Of a DNA stretch of 64,000 nucleotides, positions 1 through 10,487 are shown one piece after another. The notes beneath the pieces were generated by a model. It saw nothing but the letters and a program-made list of their open reading frames with translations, was not told where the DNA came from and did no database searches. The DNA comes from Arion vulgaris (Eukaryota > Mollusca > Gastropoda > Stylommatophora > Arionidae). The DNA is taken from positions 28,626,176 through 28,690,175 of the forward strand of contig CM036771.1 in the NCBI GenBank assembly GCA_020796225.1, in the 5' to 3' direction. How positions within the stretch are numbered: the first letter of the stretch is position 1; every line of letters starts with the position of its first letter. Both the position numbers and the translations under genes were made by a program.

Positions 1-141
1 ATTGATGGTTTGAACATGCCGGCTGCAGAGGCAGGACATCTGACATATGAGAGAAATTACGGAGGACTGTTAGGGTGGCAAAGTTATGTTCAGGACAAGC
101 TATTTGATGATGACGATTTAAAAGATAATTAATTTGACGAC
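1..141 (+). mobile_element. LINE-C 3' end, cut by window edge
   Basis: Reads as the last ~40 codons of a non-LTR retrotransposon ORF (DGLNM..AAEAGHLTYERN..GLLGWQS..QDKLFDDD) ending in a short GAT-rich tail. The same C-terminus occurs near 17100, 23200 and 51530, defining a family I call LINE-C (RTE-like, no RNase H seen). The rest lies left of the window. Confidence 0.75.
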
Positions 142-144
142 ATT

Positions 145-630
145 GTCTATAAAACAGGCCATATGGACGAGGGCATATATACGGCAGTGTTACAAAAACA
201 AGGACAAATGAGTAATTAAATAGATGTATGTAAAATGATTTCGACTTATCTGTCCTGCTCTTTCCCTTTTTTGTTTCATTAGTTCAGAAAGATAATTGTT
301 TTTAAATACTAAATTGACAACCGACTAACAATGTGCTCTCCCTCAACTCTGCAACCTTCCTTCCTCCCCCTCTCTTCTTTCTATCCATGTTATTAGAACA
401 ATAAATGTGTTTTTTCCCAGCAGTTGCCACTAATGTTTATTTTGTCTCCGATGCTTGTTACCTCGTCTGCAGCCAAACCAGACATTTTACGCTATTTATC
501 TCCCTTTGGATTTCGTTTTGCCAAAATAGTGGCATAGTGCGTGCCCTGCCTTGTCCATGCAGTCACAACTAGAGGTCATTGGAAAAGTCACGTAATTGTA
601 ACTGTGAAAGAAGTCACATTCTAATTAAAT
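145..630. other. Unannotated intronic DNA
   Basis: AT-rich sequence with pyrimidine-rich patches. I see no ORF, repeat family or RNA gene. Confidence 0.5.
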
Positions 631-636
631 TTAATT

Positions 637-965
637 TCCTGTCAATCATAGTCACATTAGAATTTGGTTTCTTGTCAATCATAGTCACATTAAAATTTGG
701 TTTCCTGTCAACCATAGTCACATTAACATTGAAATTTGGTTTCCAGACAATCATAGTCACATAAACTATGAGGAACATTAGTCTGTATATGAAGTACGAG
801 GAACATTAGTATGTATTATAAACAAGACTGCGAGGAACAATACTACAAGGAACATTAGTCTGTATTAGAAACAAGACTATGAAGAAACGGGTTGTATTAG
901 TGACAGAACTGTAGGAGGAACAAGTCTCCATTAGAAACATGACTGTAAGAGGTTTAGCACTATAT
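637..965. repeat. Short tandem and decayed direct repeats
   Basis: 637-770 holds about four ~32-bp units containing TTTCCTGTCAATCATAGTCAC. 770-965 continues with looser units built on GAGGAACATTAGTCTGTATT. The small ORFs across them are by-products. Confidence 0.8.
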
Positions 966-1025
966 GATGAACAATTGAGCAGTTTCTCTCGGTATATTTC
1001 TCTCAATATATCTCTCTCAGTTCCT

Positions 1026-1200
1026 TCCTGATATTTTCTTGCTACATTATTCTCCATCATATTTTACCTGATATTTTCTTGCTACATTATTCTCCATCAT
1101 ATTTTACCTGATATTTTCTTGCTACATTATTCTCCATCATATTTTACCTGATATTTTCTTGCTACATTATTCTCCATCATATTTTACCTGATATTTTCTT
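1026..1200. repeat. 40-bp tandem repeat, ~4.4 copies
   Basis: Nearly identical 40-bp units containing CCTGATATTTTCTTGCTACA. The high identity suggests recent amplification. 1205-1790 beyond it shows nothing recognisable. Confidence 0.95.
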
Positions 1201-1796
1201 TGCGTATGTTGTTCATTTACGTTATCCCTTCTTCATTATTTTCATGTTGTATCGCTAGCGACAACCAAGTTAAAACTCTTTACATTTCTGTCATTATTTA
1301 TGAGTAGTGCCTTCTCGTACATGTAGTTTTCACATAATTATGATGGTGCATACGTTGGTTGCTGCCTTGATCGATTGCCGTACAACTTTTCCATTTGATT
1401 TCAAGCTGTATTTCCAGATAATAATAACATTAAGAGTAAAGTGAGGACCATTATTCTCCTCACGCCCTCGGTTGGGGCCTGCATGATCACTCGATGAAAA
1501 GCACTAGCACCAAAACCGATTAGTAATTAGCCTCCATCATGTATATGAATAGACTGACAACTGGCTGGACTCCCCAAGGTAAGCTTGGTGGGGATATTGC
1601 ACAGTCATGCTCATGTGCGTGAGCACAGATCCTGATGGATGGCTGAAGGTTATCGTGAATATCACTTCTGGCAGGGAGGGGTCGGTATTGTACAGAACTC
1701 TTCAATTTCACCTTCTGTAAACATAGCATGTATTCAACTAAATAAACACATTTGTCTTTGTCTGGAACAAGCAATCTACTTGTAATGTGTTTTGTC

Positions 1797-1857
1797 TGTG
1801 TGTGTGTGTGTGTGTGTGTGTATGTGAGTGCATATGTGTGTGTTTGTGTGTGTGTGA
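1797..1857. repeat. (TG)n microsatellite
   Basis: Imperfect TG run; its minus strand gives a Thr/His-rich spurious ORF. Confidence 0.95.
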
Positions 1858-2241
1858 TTTGCATTATAGAAACACTTGAGACAGTCATACTGTTTTCAGA
1901 CAAACGTTTATTTGGCACAAAGAGCTTTGACCTGGACAAAAATATGGTCAGTAGGAATTCTAAATTAATTGCTTTCCCAGTGACTGTAAATGCAACCACA
2001 CTTGTGAAAATTTTGCACAAATCCTTTCACGGTTAAACAAAAATGCAATAATATAAATTGCTCAGAGGTTTAATAAACTTATGACATATGACATCATGCA
2101 TAATACTCCAGTGATATCAGGACACATAGGCGGGCGTCCCAGGCAACAAAGATAAACTACTAAAACTAGGATGGAAAACACTCTAAACCACAATAACATG
2201 CAGAAATTTAAACAATTAAAAAAAGGCGATCTAAATGCGAA

Positions 2242-2595
2242 GGATTGAGGTAATTGCACTGGGTTTTCCCTACATGACTCGGCTACTCTCCGCTAAGTGT
2301 ATGCTCCCTGCCGAGAGTATTGTACTGGGTTTTCCCTACATGACTCGGCCACTCTCCGCTAAGTGTATGCTCCCTGCCGATTCCCTACATGACTCGGCCA
2401 CTCTCCGCTAAGTGTATGCTCCCTGCCGAGAGTATTACACAAGCACAATCTTGTAGCTCCAGAAACAGTCATAAGGATCTTAGGAAAAAATACATCTCTG
2501 AACCCAACGATGCAGTCTGGATTCGAACCCATGGCTTTCAGAATGCAAGACAAACTACTTAACCACTTTGCCTGAGTTTAATTATTAAACACAGT
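2242..2595 (-). mobile_element. tRNA-derived SINE S2 with triplicated tail module
   Basis: Read on the minus strand, the head (2595 to about 2515) looks like a tRNA: an A-box-like GGCAAAGTGGTTAAG and a perfect B box GGTTCGAATCC (complement of about 2520-2530). A central region with the module GATCCTTATGACTGTTTCTGG follows. The ~68-bp tail (CGGCAGGGAGC..GAGAGTGGCCGAGTCATG) is present about three times in tandem (2250-2440). Related S2 copies lie at 4505, 7925, 14135, 20350 and 25505. The 5' side does not pair as an acceptor stem, so it is a retroposon head and not a working tRNA gene. Confidence 0.75.
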
Positions 2596-2615
2596 TTCTT
2601 TTCTATACCATAATT

Positions 2616-2617
<2 letters not shown>

Positions 2618-2661
<44 letters not shown>
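2618..2661. repeat. (AT)n microsatellite
   Basis: Pure TA run of about 44 bp. Confidence 0.97.
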
Positions 2662-2666
<5 letters not shown>

Positions 2667-2889
2667 AACTAGCAGATGTACATGTATAATGGAGCATACA
2701 TGATAGCTACTGTCAGTATGCCGATAGAGTTTGGGGTCGTTACTATTGCCCTCTAATGGTTTTCTGCGACTACGCTTACTGGACATCATTATTGAGTCCA
2801 ATTTTTAATCTACTTTCGGAAGGTCCAAAATGGCAGCTGCGATGTGAGTGGATGTTTTTTTAATTGCCATTTTCTACCTCCAGATGTTT

Positions 2890-3055
2890 ACTTGAGCCTA
2901 CTTTCCTGGACATGCCAGTGTTTGCGGTAATGAGAGCGAGCCTAGTTGCATCAACAGTATTGATTGTCGGAAAGTTAAAGATGAATAAGGGGATGTCATT
3001 CGGTTTTTCGGCAACCTACAGGACGCTAGGAAGACACTACAATTGATACTGTCAA
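2890..3055 (+). mobile_element. LINE-E (RNase H-bearing) fragment
   Basis: In mixed frames the strand reads YFPGHASVCGNE, then ASTVLIVGKLKMNKGMSFGF. This parallels the better-kept minus-strand copy at 9560-9960 (YCPGHAGVDGNERADRLAS..IVGELKMDKGIFFG). It is a decayed piece of the RNase H domain of an I-type non-LTR retrotransposon. Confidence 0.65.
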
Positions 3056-3226
3056 TCACTGATAGCTCGGTAATCTCCCCACTTCTAAATAGGAAATAGA
3101 GAGTGAAATCTTGTAATTCCTCGGGGTTTAAACAAACAACAACAACAATACGAGATTACGAGATTACTGGAAGAATACAACAAACTGGAAGTATTGACAA
3201 ATATAACATGAAACATATCTTTGAGT

Positions 3227-3781
3227 CTCCCCATGAGGCCATTACCTTGTAGTGGTGGGGGGGGGGGCGGCTTGCGTACCTCAGGGACCCGGAGAGCTAT
3301 GCCGGCAGGGTTACCCAAGCCGGGAAGGTCGAAGGAGAGAGGGCAGACTAAATGTGGTCTCCTGGTCCTCCAGGTTGGGGGTTGTGGCGATGGGCTAACT
3401 ACCCATCCATAAAAAAAAACAGTAGTTACAGAAACCAAAAACAAATTGTTCAAAACTAACTCGAGTCTCGGAAGGACTAGGGCTCCATGCAGGAGACAGA
3501 TGACGCGCAGCAGCCAAACCCGCAAGGAAGCTGACGTGCTGACGACCCTTTTTCAGCCGCAGACAACAAAGATAGAAGCACCCACAGGTGCTCGAGTGGA
3601 ACCAGCAGGGATAACGAAAAAGAGGACGCCCTAAGCAGACTTGGAGACGAGGTTTTATTGAGGAGCTGAAGAGTGCTCAATTGACCTGGGAGACCATAAA
3701 AAGAACAGCCAGAGACCGAGAAGAGTGGCGAACAACTGTTGAGGCCCTATGCTCCACGAGGAGCGGATAGGATTAATGATG
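3227..3781 (+). mobile_element. Internally deleted LINE with 12-bp TSD
   Basis: Flanked by perfect 12-bp duplications ATATCTTTGAGT (3215-3226 and 3782-3793). The first ~200 bp are GC-rich and resemble a LINE 5' leader (CTCCCCATGAGG.., G11 run, GGTTGGGGGTTGTGG). The end (about 3585-3771) is a LINE C-terminus, RKRGRPKQTWRRGF..LTWETIKRTARDREEWRTTVEALCS, stop and GAT tail. The endonuclease and reverse transcriptase are absent, so it is a non-autonomous element with both LINE ends kept. A frame break lies near 3629. Confidence 0.8.
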
Positions 3782-3794
3782 ATATCTTTGAGTG

Positions 3795-4310
3795 GTGATT
3801 ATTATTATAAACAGTTGCCGAACACTTTCTGATGACATAACTCAACAAGAACGTCACGAGGGGAGTCACAGATAGCACTAAACTAACATTCCAGTCCCAC
3901 GACACGTCATGTCAAATAGGACAGTTGGTGTCAGACGGGTCAAAACAGATTAAATGACATCGCCACATGGTTTGTAATACATCTGTAATATTCTCTGTCT
4001 CTTCATAGTACATTCGGGTATAATTCTTGTTGTCTTTCTCCTTAGGTCTCCTTCCTTCTTATAGAATTGTTTTTATCTTCCTCGCTTGGTATCAACTTAT
4101 CTTTATTATATAGTTGTTGAAATAGTTATAGGTCTCTATTTGTACTTTTATCTCTCGCATTTTATCTCTCCTCCAGTTGGTGTTGCAGTCGATGATTGAG
4201 CTGGTGATCGTCACCAATTCTGTTCATGATTTTCTTACTTGGGAAGAGGGGAGGGAGGGGGGAAAGAAATCTTTAGTAGAGTCGCATTCTTGTTTTCTCA
4301 TTTAATTGTG
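3795..4310. other. Unannotated intronic DNA
   Basis: No coding or repeat structure recognised. Confidence 0.5.
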
Positions 4311-4314
4311 CATG

Positions 4315-4485
4315 TTGCCCCGATATTAAAGACAGAAAAAGAATACATGACAGATCTAGGGATACCTGGAGATGGACGGTGAAAACGGAAAGGAAAGCGT
4401 GTGTGCTGACGACGTGATATATCATGGGTAAAAAGACTGCAGAAGCAGACCAGCAAGAGTGGAGATTATGTGTCAACTATGATGT
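4315..4485 (+). mobile_element. LINE 3' fragment
   Basis: In shifted frames reads RSRDTWRWTVKTERKACVLTT and KTAEADQQEWRLCVNYD. This is the C-terminal pattern of non-LTR ORF2 proteins (TWRR..E..K..G..W...A.DR..WR). A similar fragment lies at 60950-61270. Clade not assigned. Confidence 0.6.
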
Positions 4486-4504
4486 AACATATGTCACACT
4501 ATGT

Positions 4505-4675
4505 CATCGAATTCTCCACGTTTATGAGTTTCTATGGCAAATTAGTCACGCCGTTTACCTTGAGTTCTGAAGATCGTAGGTTTGAATCCGGACAATTTTT
4601 CGTTCGGTTCCCAAATGCATTTTTATTGGAGATCCCCAGGATTGTTACTGAAGCTACAGATTTAGTTTTTAAACA
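4505..4675 (+). mobile_element. SINE S2, head and centre
   Basis: A-box-like TGGCAAATTAGTCA and B box GGTTTGAATCC (about 4580), then the S2 central motif GGAGATCCCCAGGATTGTTA. No tail module follows; a 30-bp tandem array starts at its end. Confidence 0.65.
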
Positions 4676-4676
4676 T

Positions 4677-4795
4677 CTCTCAGCAGGTTCAGTACTATTG
4701 CGATACTCTCAGCAGGTTCAGTACTATTGCGATACTCTCAGCAGGTTCAGTACTATTGCGATACTCTCAGCAGGTTCAGTGCTATTGAGACACCG
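4677..4795. repeat. 30-bp tandem repeat, ~4 copies
   Basis: Unit CAGCAGGTTCAGTACTATTG plus CGATACTCT. Almost identical copies, followed by an AT-rich stretch to 4870. Confidence 0.95.
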
Positions 4796-4969
4796 AGTTA
4801 TATACTGAAAAACGGTGCTATATATATATCTTTATTATCTTATTTATATCTTATATATCTTATATATGCACACACCTACACGATGAACGAGCTGATAGAT
4901 TGGCTGGCATGGCTACGATATCAGAAAGAGCTGCAATGGACCGAAATGACATTCTAAACGCATTGATAG

Positions 4970-5540
4970 AGTTTTTCTAAATGGAGGAGTTTTGGGATTG
5001 TGAATCCCAGTCGCTGACCAGATTGAGAGATTTGGATGTCGTTATTGGTACAGCTCGAAAGGAACGACATACCAAATATGCAAAAAAAGTTTAATGTGTT
5101 AACTCTAGGGGTGGTTTAATTCTTCTATTGCACCAACTCTAATGGTGGACCCATTCTTATATTTTACCACATATAGTCTGGGCCCAATTCACCTATAAGT
5201 AAATAATAGTGAAAGCCCAATTCTATTCGAATGACAATTTAAGAATAATGACACAATATTCAGTTTCTCCACGCATGAACACACGAGCACTAAAGTACTC
5301 ACATAAATATTTACTCTGCGAGTTATCACTTCTGGTTTCCATTCACTTTGCTACACTTCTATTTCTCTATCCAAGAACTGACAGCAGACATTACAGTAGT
5401 GATCTTTGGTTATCATCAGCAATATTATCGTGTTGCGTATCAAACACTTACAAATGAATGGTATATCTTCACAGATTGTGTTCAGTGTATTATTTTCAGT
5501 CAATTATGTTCACCAACCATTTAAATTTGTGAATATATAA
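4970..5540. other. Unannotated intronic DNA
   Basis: No supported feature. The region from about 5545 begins to resemble decayed units of the 33-bp satellite. Confidence 0.45.
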
Positions 5541-5696
5541 CAATTCTAAGAGAAAAATTAATATCTCGAACATTGAACAAAATAAAGCGATTTCAAGTCG
5601 TCAATATAAAACAAATCGAAAAATCAAAACAGTTTCAACTTTTGATTGATTAAGAATATAGAACAAGTAAAAAAATGAAGAAAGCTTTTAAATGTT

Positions 5697-5949
5697 CTTC
5701 TTCTTTGCGTTCGTTCTTTACCACCAATTTTAATCACTCTTTGTGATATGTTTGATATTTGCCAAGAACATGCATACGTTGCACATTGGTTTGGTAGGGC
5801 CCTAAACGCATAGATTTTTACACGTTTAGGACACATGCATCCTATTTCAGGCAAATCTCCTTAGTCGCCTCTTATGACGTGCCTGGCAGGTAACTTTGGT
5901 ACTATTCTTTACACCCCAAATTTGGGCTGCGGTAACTACTCGGGGAGGA
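5697..5949 (-). mobile_element. SINE S1, TSD-flanked
   Basis: Bounded by perfect 11-bp duplications TTTTAAATGTT (5686-5696 and 5950-5960). The minus strand runs from CCCGAGTAGTTACC.. through GTAAAGAATAGTACC and GAGGCGACTAAGGAG to a GAA-rich tail. Other copies: 19628-19787, 22584-22845, 43305-43425, 45400-45590 and 58150-58240. It sits at the decayed left edge of the 33-bp satellite. An apparent ORF here (MPEIGCMCPKRV..) is the SINE read through. Confidence 0.9.
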
Positions 5950-6044
5950 TTTTAAATGTTGAATATGGACTATAAACCGAAGAACAAAAAGTTCCTAGTA
6001 ATAACGAACAAGATTAAGGGAAAAATGATGTAAACTCTCTATTA

Positions 6045-7566
6045 TAGAACACAAAGAGCGACTTTAACTATTCAATATAGAACAAATATAGTGGCTTCAA
6101 CTCTTCAGTATAGAGAAAATATAGCGACTTCAACTCTTTAATATAGAGAAAATATAGCGACTTCAACTCTTTAATATAAAGAAAATATGCGACTTCAACT
6201 CTTAATATAGAGAAAATATAGACTTCAACTCTTTAATATAGGAAAATATAACTTCAACTCTTTAATATAAAGAAAATATAGCACTTCAACTCTTTAATAT
6301 AGAGAAAATATAGTACTTCAACTCTTTAATATAGAGAAAATATAGCGACTTCAACTCTTTAATATAAAGAAAATATAGCGACTTCAACTCTTTAATATAA
6401 AGAAAATATAGCGACTTCAACTCTTTAATATAAAGAAAATATAGTTTCAACTCTTTAATATATAGAAAATATAGCGACTTCAACTCTTTAATATAGAGAA
6501 AATATAGCGACTTCAACTCTTTAATATAAAGAAAATATAGCGACTTCAACTCTTTAATATAGAGAAAATATAGCGACTTCAACTCTTTAATATAGAGAAA
6601 ATATAGCGACTTCAACTCTTTAATATAGAGAAAATATAGCGACTTCAACTCTTTAATATAGAGAAAATATAACGACTTCAACTCTTTAATATAGAGAAAA
6701 TATAGTTTCAACTCTTTAATATAGAGAAAATATAGCGACTTCAACTCTTTAATATAGAGAAAATATAGTGACTTCAACTCTTTAATATAAAGAAAATATA
6801 GCGACTTCAACTCTTTAATATAGAGAAAATATAGCGACTTCAACTCTTTAATATAGAGAAAATATAGCGACTTCAACTCTTTAATATAGAGAAAATATAG
6901 CGACTTCAACTCTTTAATATAAAGAAAATATAGCGACTTCAACTCTTTAATATAAAGAAAATATAGCGACTTCAACTCTTTAATATAAAGAAAATATAGC
7001 GACTTCAACTCTTTAATATAGAGAAAATATAGCGACTTCAACTCTTTAATATAAAGAAAATATAGCGACTTCAACTCTTTAATATAGAGAAAATATAGCG
7101 ACTTCAACTCTTTAATATAGAGAAAATATAGCAACTTCAACTCTTTAATATAGAGAAAATATAGCGACTTCAACTCTTTAATATAGAGAAAATATAGCTA
7201 CTTCAACTCTTTAATATAGAGAAAATATAGCGACTTCAACTCTTTAATATAAAGAAAATATAGCAACTTCAACTCTTTAATATAGAGAAAATATAGTTTC
7301 AACTCTTAAATATAAAGAAAATATAGTTTCAACTCTTTAATATAGAGAAAATATAGCGACTTCAACTCTTTAATATAGAGAAAATATAGCGACTTCAACT
7401 CTTTAATATAGAGAAAATATAGTTTCAACTCTTAAATATAAAGAAAATAGTTTCAACTCTTTAATATAAAGAAAATATAGTTTCAACTCTTTAATATAGA
7501 GAAAATATAGCAACTTCAACTCTTTAATATAGAGAAAATATAGCGACTTCAACTCTTTAATATAGA
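6045..7566. repeat. 33-bp satellite, ~45 copies
   Basis: Unit contains TTCAACTCTTTAATATAGAG followed by AAAATATAGCGAC. Unit length is 33 bp with occasional 30- and 31-bp variants. Because 33 is a multiple of three, the minus strand stays open for 295 codons as an 11-residue repeat KSLYFLYIKEL. There is no start context, domain or splice signal, so I do not call it a gene. Right of it (7570-7920) nothing is recognised. Confidence 0.95.
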
Positions 7567-7924
7567 ACAACAATAATTGAAAAGGTTTCAATCCATGCAG
7601 TGTGGAACATACCGTAGCTGACATTTATGATGACACTAATGATTGCTAAATTGGAATATTGGTACTCTTGGTGTCCCATATTAATATGGTTATCCCATGT
7701 CCTTGACTCAAAGAGCTTAACCACAGGGGATTCCAATAAATAACGTTGATAAATATATAGTTGTAATCGCAACAGTTTCATGCAGTATATATTATATGTT
7801 GATTGAATTCATTTGTTTCTCTAGCACAGGTTGTGTAAATGTTATCCGATCACGTCAAGTATTCATTTCATATAGAAGGGAAGGATGACTGTAACAGAAT
7901 TTCATAAGTCTAAAGATGTAGGAT

Positions 7925-8010
7925 ATATCTCATTATGGTTTCCCAACATATGGCTCGGTTACTCCCCGCAGAAATGGCAAGTCACCCGCTCAAAGTATTG
8001 CATAAAGCAC
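7925..8010 (-). mobile_element. SINE S2 tail fragment
   Basis: The minus strand matches the S2 tail module (TACTTTGAGCGGGTGACTTG.., GCGGGGAGTAACCGAGCCAT). Confidence 0.6.
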
Positions 8011-8029
8011 ACACTCCAAGAATTGCATA

Positions 8030-8072
8030 CGCACACACACATATATATACACATATGTATGTGTGTGCGTCT

Positions 8073-8113
<41 letters not shown>

Positions 8114-8125
8114 AGAGAGCGAGAG
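8030..8125. repeat. CA/TA then (GA)n microsatellite
   Basis: ACACACACATATATATACAC followed by about 38 bp of pure GA and further GA-rich sequence. Confidence 0.95.
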
Positions 8126-8522
8126 AGAAGAAAGAAAAGTGTACGAGATGCTCAGGAAGAAATACTCGGTCTTTGATACAGTGAAGACTTCCTGCTACAT
8201 CTCAAAATGTTAAATACTCCTTATAGAAAGTTATTATCGTTATGGCTATTCCAATAGTAACGGACTAAGTATCTTTCAACATCCGGGTACAGTTTCTGGT
8301 TTATAGGCTGACAGCTATCATGTCGAAGACAACAGTACCCAAGGCTGGACTTAGTTGTCCCCAACGAACTCAAATATTCCTAATATCCACTTGTCACTGT
8401 GAGCAGGATTGGCTTTTTGGTGGAATCTCTTCTGCGTTTCAAATTAAAACACGTCTGGCAGCTGGTTGCTAAGCAACACTATGTCGCAGGGTAAATCAGT
8501 GCTTATAGAGCAAAGACTTCTA

Positions 8523-8790
8523 AACTTTGTTGAGTCACGACTACACTATGGAGTCAGTGCTCATTCAGTGAATATTTATAGTTTGAGTCACGACCCACTA
8601 TGGAGTCCGTGATCATTCAGTGAATATTTATATGTTTGAGTCACGACTACACTGTGGAGTCATTGATCATTCAGTGAATATTTATGTTTGAGTCACGACT
8701 ACACTATGGAGTCAGTGATCATTCAGTGAATATTTATAAGTTTGAGTCACGACCCCACTGTGGAGTCAGTGATCATTCAGTGAAAATTTA
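8523..8790. repeat. ~53-bp tandem repeat, 5 copies
   Basis: Unit contains GAGTCACGACTACACTATGG and ATCATTCAGTGAATATTTAT. The last copy is followed at once by the LINE at 8807. 8130-8520 shows nothing recognisable. Confidence 0.92.
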
Positions 8791-8806
8791 TTCCCTATAA
8801 GAAATA

Positions 8807-9400
8807 TATATATTCAAGTATCTAGGAACATTCCTAACATCAGATGGCAGATGTACAACAGAGATTAGGAGTAGAATAGCTCAAACGAAAGCAGCTTTTA
8901 TGAAAATGAAGAACACACTATGCGTGAACTCACTACCAATGACACTGCGAAAACGAGTACTCCAATGCTATATTGAACCAATACTTATGTATGGCAGCGA
9001 ATCATGGACACTGAACAAACAATCAATACGATCATTGGAAGCCACAGAGATGTGGTTTTACAGAAGAATGTTGAGAATTCCATGGACAGCAAAGAAAACA
9101 AACGTGGAGGTTTTAAATCAGGTCTGCACACAAAGAAACCTTATCAAAAGAATAAGAATCCGACAATCAAGGTTCTTCGGGCATATAATGCGAAGAGAAG
9201 GTTTAGAACATTTGGTGACTACAGGTAAAATTCAGGGAAGGAGAGATCGTGGAAGACAGAGGGAGAAGATGTTGGATGGCCTAACATCATGGTTCGACAA
9301 AATATCGACGTCAGAACTGATTACATGCACCAAGCAAAGAGAGTTGTGGAGAGACATGATCGCCTACGCCGACAGGCATGGCACTTGATTGATTGATTGC
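8807..9400 (+). mobile_element. RTE/BovB-like LINE (LINE-D), 5'-truncated
   Basis: Perfect 9-bp duplications TAAGAAATA flank it (8798-8806, 9401-9409). An open frame runs from about 8812 (FKYLGTFLTSDGR..) through 8900-9388. It carries the post-RT region of RTE-type LINEs: YIEPILMYGSESWTLNKQ, WFYRRMLRIPWT, FFGHIMRRE, TGKIQGRRDRGRQREKMLDG and a final WRDMIAYADRHGT. The stop is followed by a TTGATTGATTG tail. The closeness to the BovB C-terminus is my recollection of the family. Only the 3' 0.6 kb was inserted, as expected of incomplete reverse transcription. The frame is intact, so the insertion looks young. Confidence 0.88.
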
Positions 9401-9559
9401 TAAGAAATACAAAAATATATAATTAATCAACTTTATGAAACAAATATTTAATTAGATATTTAATTAAATCTTGTCCCATATTTGACTAACAGTTTCATGA
9501 ATCAATCAACCATTCTGTGGTTTTATTTCGTTATATTACGAGATGTAATGCTCACAGAA

Positions 9560-9960
9560 TTGGTTATTGGTTACTAAACTGACGTCATTGCACTCCGGGC
9601 AGACCCATAGGTGCTCAGTCTCCCCAACAGGTATCGAAGAGTATGCATACTGATGGTTCCTGTGGCTCGCTGATTAAACACACCTCTCACTCTGCCTCTC
9701 AGGCATCCAGTTCGACTTGAACAACGGGTAACTCCAAACTGCTTAAATCGCTTGATCGATTCAACATCGATTTTAGTGTCCTCATCCAACAGAGAGTCGC
9801 GAAGAGACCGAAGAATATCCCCTTATCCATCTTCAACTCCCCAACAATCGATGCTGTTGATGCAAGCCTGTCCGCTCTCTCATTACCGTCTACACCCGCA
9901 TGCCCAGGACAGTATATCCACGTAAGCCGCTGGCAAAAAATGCTCACAGAAAAATCCATC
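9560..9960 (-). mobile_element. LINE-E C-terminus: RNase H and tail
   Basis: The minus strand reads WIYCPGHAGVDGNERADRLA (RNase H motif with the final catalytic D region), then IVGELKMDKGIFFG. After a frame break near 9790 comes RCSSRTGCLRGRVRGVFNQR and GTISMHTLRYLLGRLS, then a stop. RNase H after the RT is typical of I-type LINEs. The fragment lacks the RT. Confidence 0.8.
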
Positions 9961-10092
9961 CATTAACCAACCAACCTACCTACCTATCTGTCTGTCTGCC
10001 TACCTACCTACCAATCCATCCACCCTCCCACCAACCAACCAACCAACCAATCAGCAACCCACCCATCCATCCATCCATCCATCCATCTATCA
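9958..10092. repeat. CCAT/CCAA/CCTA tetranucleotide cluster
   Basis: Imperfect CCAAC, CTAC, CTGT and (CCAT)n runs. Confidence 0.95.
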
Positions 10093-10127
10093 TTTTTGTC
10101 CATGTTGTGGATAATCATAAAAGACAC

Positions 10128-10487
10128 AAACACTCTTCTCTTCTTCTTTTCCACCATTTATCTCTTTATAGAAGTGTTGGGGAGGGGGTCGTAGTGATCT
10201 TGTGTGTGCTTTTCTTAAGGCACTTTGTAAGATGATATTCATATTCGTAAGGCTGTTCTTGATGCCGTTGATCCTTCTTTTGCGTGGTCTTCCTCTTGCC
10301 TTGTACTCATTATACCTTTTCTGTGTGGCTCTCAGTGGTAGGCGATACCAGGGCATTCTTGTCAGGTGTCCAAACCATTTAATCTGTTGTTCTTTTATGC
10401 ATTGCATGACTGGTTTCACATCCAGTCTTCTGATTTCTTCATTTCTAATTTTGTCTCATATTGTCACACCTGCAGCTCTTCCTCTCT
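10128..10487 (-). mobile_element. LINE-F (RTE-like) 3' part
   Basis: The minus strand reads DKIRNEEIRRLDVKPVMQCI, KWFGHLTRMPWYRLPLRA and ARGRPRKRRINGIKNSL, then a GAA-rich end near 10135. It joins in sense to the piece at 11986-12262 (..EMRCLRRDAG). The two halves of one LINE are separated by the R2 element at 10488-11985. Confidence 0.75.

Noticed and set aside
1520..2020. 166-codon minus-strand ORF with Thr/His run
   Set aside because: Centre is the (TG)n microsatellite; no domain on either side.
2510..2595. tRNA gene on the minus strand (perfect B box)
   Set aside because: No acceptor stem pairing, and the head continues into a SINE body shared with other copies.
6286..7173. 295-codon ORF of KSLYFLYIKEL repeats as a protein gene
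   Set aside because: It is a direct reading of the 33-bp satellite; no start context, domain or splice structure.
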